DNA from: Prorocentrum cordatum
Taxonomy: Eukaryota > Sar > Dinophyceae > Prorocentrales > Prorocentraceae
Assembly (NCBI GenBank): GCA_963575745.1
Contig: CAUYUJ010018327.1
Coordinates: forward strand, 138,501-202,500
Length of the DNA stretch: 64,000 bases
Reading direction: 5' to 3'
Shown: one piece after another, positions 59,717-64,000 of the stretch
How the letters are laid out: the number at the start of each line of letters is the position of its first letter
Position numbering within the stretch: the stretch's first letter is position 1
The notes under the pieces: model-generated
The model's input: the letters and a program-made list of their open reading frames with translations, nothing else
The model's database searches: none
Told to the model about the DNA's origin: nothing
Translations under genes and position numbers: made by a program

Positions 59717-62129
59717 GTCGGTCCCCTGTCCGTCCATCTTGGGGTCGGGCTTCCGCCGATCAGCGCTGCCGCTGGCCAGGCCGATGGTCCGCGGCCGCCC
59801 CGCCGCTTGCCGGGGCCCGGCCTGCAGGGAAGAAAGAACTACCCCCAAAAAGGGGCACGATCGAAGACGAAGAGGGCGGGTATCGAGGGTTTGGGAAATA
59901 CACGTTGACGGACACTCGGGCAGATAAGAGCGAACAGTCTGAAGTTGATGACTGTTGTTGGTGGTGTTGTTGTTGTTGGTGTTGTTGCTGCTGGTGTTGA
60001 CATTTTTTTGTGTGTTTGGGGTTTGTGTTTGCGTTTCTTGTTGGTTTAGTCGGTGTTGTCGTTGTAGATAGGGGGTCACTTGCACGATGTGATGGGCAAG
60101 ACTTCCCCTTATAAGCAACAGTGTGCGAGCCGTGTGTCAGGCATGCCACTTGAAAAACACAATGGGCACTTGATGGGGAGGCGATCAACAGCACTTATTT
60201 TCAGAAATGATAATGTCGCAACCATAGCAATCATGTTAATACGGTTCGCTTTCATCTGCTCGCGTGCCACTCAACATGTATACCCCGAGCCCTCGATACC
60301 CACCCCCTTCGTCTTCGAACGTGCATCATTTGGGAGTAGATCTTCGTTGCCTGCCGTGTGTAGAAGTGGCAGCCCCTAGATCGGGAAACAGGGAGGAGGG
60401 ACGGGACAAGGGGAAAAAACATGGAACACGAGAGAGATTGTCAGGAGGCGGGTGCGAAGCAGGAGAACGAATCGCATAACCAGACTGGCGGGTCGGGCGA
60501 GCGGACCCTAACGGGCGGTTGGGCGGGGGGGCCCAGACGGTCGGGTCGACGGGCGCGTCGATGAAGCATCAGCCCTGCGCGAATCACGAGGAAGCCTCGA
60601 ACGACAGCCCAATTCCCAAGTACATTGAGAGGAAGTCCAGAGCGAGAGCATGATTCCTGAGTGTCGGGGGTGCGGCGTTTCAACTGATTTTCGGGAGGTC
60701 CCGCGCGAGATGTGGATTGTTGATAAAGTGTCAGGATGTTTTGCGCGAGAGCGCGAATTTTGAATTCATTGTGAAGGAGCATCAGGCGGGAACCGCTGCT
60801 GTTGTAAACCAAGGGCCAGCAGTAGTTTTGTCTGAAGCGCAAGGTTTTCCCTTTCACAAAACGGGGTGCGAACCCCAGGATAGGCAGTTCAACTCAACAA
60901 CACAATGAGCACCTCGAAGGTGGGGGGCGCTCAGATTTGCCAGAAGTGAGAATCCAACAGCAAACACAATGTTGAGACTGTTCGTTCTCATCTGCTCGCG
61001 TCTCTAACAACATGTAAACTCCAAGCCCCCGATACAAGCCGCTTTCGTTTCTGATCGTGCCCCTTTTTGGGATGGGATTTATTTTCTTTCCCGGTCACGT
61101 GTAATTGGCGCAGGCCCTGAGTATATTAGGAGGAAGTCCCGAGCGAAAACGCAATTCCAGAATGCCGAAAGCGATTTGTGAGACCGCGATGTTATGAGAA
61201 ATTACAGCGGCGTTTTTGGGAGAGTATCAGGCTAGACCCGTGATTGGAGTGTCAATTTAAGAGAATGCGTATGTTTGATCCCCCCGATGCCCGTTTTGTT
61301 GTTTAATTAAAGTGCTCGCCGGGCTCGCATTCTGTTTTTGTGCAAGGACGCGCTTGCGCCTCAGATTGGCTTGCTGGACCCTGAACTACCATCACAGCGG
61401 CTGAAGCCTGATACTACCTCACAACTTATTGCACGGCCGCGCTCTCGCGCGGGACTTCGTCAGAATGAATGCAGGAATTGCGTTATCGCGTGGTGTTTTC
61501 CTTTGAATGTATTGAGACGCCGCGCCCTCGACACTAGGAATCACTCTCTCGTTTTGGTGTTCCTCACGATTTATTGGGGAGTCGCGCTGTCGCTTGAGGC
61601 TTCCTCGCGATCCATGCAGGACTCACGCTTCAGCCACCCGCCTGCTCGACCCGGCCGCCTGGGCCCGCCTCCCCGTGCCGCCCGTCAGGGTCTACCCGCT
61701 CGATTTGCCCGTCCTGGTTTTGCCACGTGCTTTCTGCTCCTAGCCCTCCCTTCTGCGAAGCTCTCTCGTAGTTCATCCTTCCCCTTCCCTCTTTATCCCT
61801 TCCTTCCATCCGTCCGCTCGTCCGCTGTTTCCGGGGGTGCGCCAAATACACGCAGTAGGTGAGGAAGATATCTTCCCAAGGGGGTACAATCGAAAACGAA
61901 GAGGGCGGGCACCGAGGGTTTGTGATACACGTGTTGAAAGGCACGCGAGCAGATGAGAGCGAACAGTCTTAGCATAAGTGGTGTTAATGTTAGCCAGCGG
62001 CCCGGGACACAGTCCGATGCGCAATATATCCCGTTGTAAATTTATTGGGACGTACCCAACCTTTCTTAAGCATGGGGCGATTATATCAAAGGCCGCTCAA
62101 TACAACATAACATGATGATCCCGTCCTGC

Positions 62130-62780
62130 ACTTCGCAGCCCTTGAGGGAGACGCAAGTGGCAACAGTTGCGCAGTGCGCAGTCCAACCGGGGAACCGCGA
62201 GGTCTCGACGGGATCCGCGTGACACTCCACTCCGCTGCACCTGCCAGGAGCCTACGAAAGTGGCGACACGTGCGCAGCTCGCAGCCCCCCAGGGAGCCGC
62301 GAGGTCTAGACCCGATGCGAGTGCCACCCCATTCCGCTGGACCTCCCAGGAGCCCAAGACGTGGCGACAGCTGCGCAGTTCGCAGTCCCCCCCCTCCACA
62401 GCAGCGATGGCTCGACCGGATCCGCGCGACACCTCATTCCGCTGGACCTTGGAGCCCACGAGCGTGACGACAGTTGCGCAGTTCGCAGCCCCCGAGGGGG
62501 CCACGAGGTCTCGACGGGATCTGCGTGACACCCCAGTCCGCTTGACCTCCCAGGAGCCCCCGGATGTGGAGACGGTTGCGCAGTTCGCAGCCGCCCCCCC
62601 CTGGGAAGCAGCGAGGTCTCGATGTGATGCGCGTGACCTCCAACTGCACTGGACCTCCACCAAGGGTTGCGACAGTTGCGCACCTCACAACCTTCAAGGA
62701 GCCGCGAGGTCTCGACGGGATCCGCGTGACACCCCACTCTGCTGGACCTCCCATGAGCCCACGACGTCTTAAGTCGGTAG
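62130..62780 (+). repeat. About 100-bp satellite, six to seven units
   Basis: CGCGAGGTCTCGACGGGATC-type blocks start at about 62198, 62298, 62404, 62502, 62604 and 62704. Each is followed by CACTCCGCTGGACCTCCCAG and GTTGCGCAGTTCGCAGCCCC. Unit length is 97-107 bp. The interval 61981-62129 has no feature. Confidence 0.9.
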
Positions 62781-63189
62781 CTGGTAACCTGGCTCAAACC
62801 GGTAGCTAGGAGCCCGTTTCTTTATTGCTTGGGGCATGACGGGCGTCATGGCCCCCGCTCCCCCCCCCTATGACGTAACGCTCCCCCCCCAGTGCGCTCC
62901 GGGCACTGCCGCCGTGCGCATTGGGATCCGCGTAGGTGTCCGCGCAGGAATCCGCATTGGTGTCTGGTCCGCATGCGTCGTCGTCGTCGTCGTCGTCCGT
63001 CGTCGTCGCTCGTGGTTCGTCGCTCGTCGCTCATCGTCGTCGTGTGCGCGGACGCGGCTGGAGCCTGTTTTTAAGTCCGGGCCGATGACCGCAATCATCT
63101 GGGGGGGGAGGGGGTCGATGACGTCACGTTTCGCGCCGGCGGCGTCTGGGAATGCTTAGGAATGACGGAGGACGGGTAGCACGAACATG
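62781..63189. other. No gene; (GTC)n run
   Basis: C-rich runs near 62860-62892, a GCATTGG-GTCCGCG-type near-repeat (62918-62965), and a CGTCGTCGTC run at 62976-63050. No coding motif. Confidence 0.5.
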
Positions 63190-63485
63190 TAGGTGGCGAT
63201 ATGCACGACAACGCCTATGTACATCACAGTGCCCGCATGCACCACAGCGCCTGTGTACACCACACCGCCGATGTACACCACAGCAGCCGCGTGCAACACA
63301 GCGTCAATTTGTGCCACCGTGCCTGCGGGCACAACAGCTCCTGTGTACACCACAGCGCCTCCGTACACCACATCAGCCGTGCGCAACACAGCACCAGTGT
63401 ACACCACAATGCCTGCGTGCATTGCAGTGCCTGTGTGCGCCACGGCGCCTGTGTGCATCACATCAGCCGTGTCCAACACAGCACC
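63190..63485. repeat. 18-bp minisatellite TACACCACAGCGCCTGTG
   Basis: About 16 diverged 18-bp units. A multiple of three, so all plus-strand frames stay open as hexapeptide repeats (APVYTT, SACVHH, CTPQRL) and the minus strand reads VVYTGA. Repeat products, not a gene. Confidence 0.9.
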
Positions 63486-63626
63486 ATTGTTGTTGATAGA
63501 ATTTCAAAGGAATCCTTGTGACAAAATGGAGCGCGTGTGGATTCCAGAGAAAACACGGGAAAATTATCCTGCGACGTACCCAACCCTTTCTACACTCGGG
63601 AAGCACAGATCAATGGCTTGCACGTC

Positions 63627-64000
63627 ATGGGGTCTGACGCTGGAGAGGCGCGCGCCGATTCTGAGCACATCGCCGAATTACTCTGCGGACATTGGCCCAG
63701 CGCCTACCAAAATAAGGACGTTGATGCTGGGAAATTTCGGGCGTGGCTACGATATGCCAAGATGGCGGGAACGGGCCGTGTCGGCGTTGACTTTGTGGCG
63801 TGGAAGTTGCGGGCCCGTGGTGTCGTTCGTGCGCTTTGCACTGCTGGTCATACCCGGCCAGAGCCTGACGGCGCCCCGATTGCGGCGCGAGGACGCCTGG
63901 GTCTTTTGGGCGCCCAACTGCGCCGGGAGGCCGGGCGATTCGTAGGAGGCGGCCCCGCCGCGGGAGCCCCCGAGCACGACGTTTTCAACGAGTCCTTGCT
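63627..64000 (+). pseudogene. Possible start of a non-LTR pol segment, cut by window end
   Basis: From ATG 63627 a frame stays open to the end of the window: MGSDAGEARADSEHIAELLC, then HWPSAYQNKDVDAGKFRAWL, then GTGRVGVDFVAWKLRARGVV and a Gly/Ala/Arg-rich tail. The HWxxxY ... DxxxFxxWL pattern is like the region before the RT in LINEs of the type seen at 0.6-12 kb, but the SAPGPDG motif is not reached. A competing frame (63193-63945) is an extension of the 18-bp repeat. It could instead be a host exon. Confidence 0.3.

Larger units (their letters stand above)
53281..61980. repeat. Mosaic of related units in both orientations
   Basis: Units share three blocks: (a) CGCGCTCTCGCG / GACGCCGCGCCCTCGACACT sequences, (b) GGGCTCGCACC ... 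TGGCCCC sequences, (c) GATCGAAGACGAAGAGGGCG ... GCAGATAAGAGCGAACAGTCT. Plus-orientation units: about 54490-55165, 55165-55905, 55975-57560, 58520-59960, 61250-61980. Minus-orientation units: 53281-53930, 53930-54490, 60070-60960, 60975-61210 (partial). Units 55975-57560 and 58520-59960 also contain the 21-bp array, so they arose by segmental duplication. Short spacers are TTG- or GTT-rich. No coding motif. Confidence 0.8.

Noticed and set aside
63190-63485. CRISPR-like array of 18-bp units
   Set aside because: Contiguous minisatellite with no spacers.
1-64000. tRNA or rRNA genes
   Set aside because: I looked for clover-leaf boxes and conserved rRNA blocks by eye and found none; a tRNAscan/Infernal run could still find a diverged one.

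Overview
The window looks like nuclear DNA of a dinoflagellate. There are no operons, Shine-Dalgarno sites or densely packed genes. Instead there are old non-LTR and Ty1/copia retrotransposons, long minisatellite arrays, and three separate GC-rich open exons. Two relics of the dinoflagellate trans-spliced leader (DinoSL) can be read directly: a 20-of-22 match at 611-632 and a 10-nt 3' remnant at 13691-13700. The species cannot be fixed from the sequence alone.

Layout. 0.6-5.4 kb: a decayed non-LTR element (ORF1-like, APE-type endonuclease, reverse transcriptase) that still carries a spliced-leader relic at its 5' end. 5.6-6.9 kb: a tandem duplication of about 0.54 kb. 7.6-12.2 kb: a second, more decayed non-LTR element. 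13.73-14.51 kb: an intact intronless gene for a SAP-domain protein, probably a retrogene. 15.0-17.0 kb: a 14-bp minisatellite, a 90-bp repeat and GGA-rich DNA. 17.9-28.3 kb: a roughly 10-kb coding-like block broken by frameshifts. It holds a Gag-like region with a CCHC knuckle, a KptA/Tpt1-like segment and a RING-H2-like segment, and it has at least 22 copies of a 14-nt hairpin (GCNGG-NNNN-CCNGC) scattered through it. 28.3-29.4 kb: the same GGA-rich DNA and 14-bp minisatellite again. 30.3-31.5 kb: a GC-rich open exon preceded by three evenly spaced palindromes.

31.6-49.7 kb is a nested pair of Ty1/copia elements. Copia A lies on the minus strand between 0.21-kb LTRs (31571-31783 and 49458-49666). 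Copia B lies on the plus strand between 0.17-0.18-kb LTRs (36319-36492 and 45264-45442) and sits inside the integrase gene of copia A. Removing copia B plus one copy of its 5-bp target duplication GCAGC rejoins the integrase frame exactly. Both elements have Gag with a zinc knuckle, protease, a cytosine-methyltransferase-like segment, integrase, RT and RNase H, in copia order. Copia A also has an intact 261-codon ORF between RNase H and its 3' LTR.

49.7-51.4 kb holds about 130-bp satellite units and a 155-bp direct repeat. 51.7-52.55 kb is a GC-rich exon with plausible splice sites. 53.3-62.0 kb is a mosaic of eight or nine related units in both orientations, two of them containing a 21/42-bp minisatellite that is open in nearly all frames. 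62.1-63.5 kb holds a satellite of about 100 bp and an 18-bp minisatellite. The window ends in what may be the start of another non-LTR pol segment.

The least expected feature is the hairpin family at 18.7-27.8 kb. It reads in frame as Ala-Gly-X-Pro-Ala, yet it varies as a base-paired stem would: A-T, G-C or G.T at the third position and never A-C. That points to a short palindromic element that inserts into, or is kept within, protein-coding sequence.
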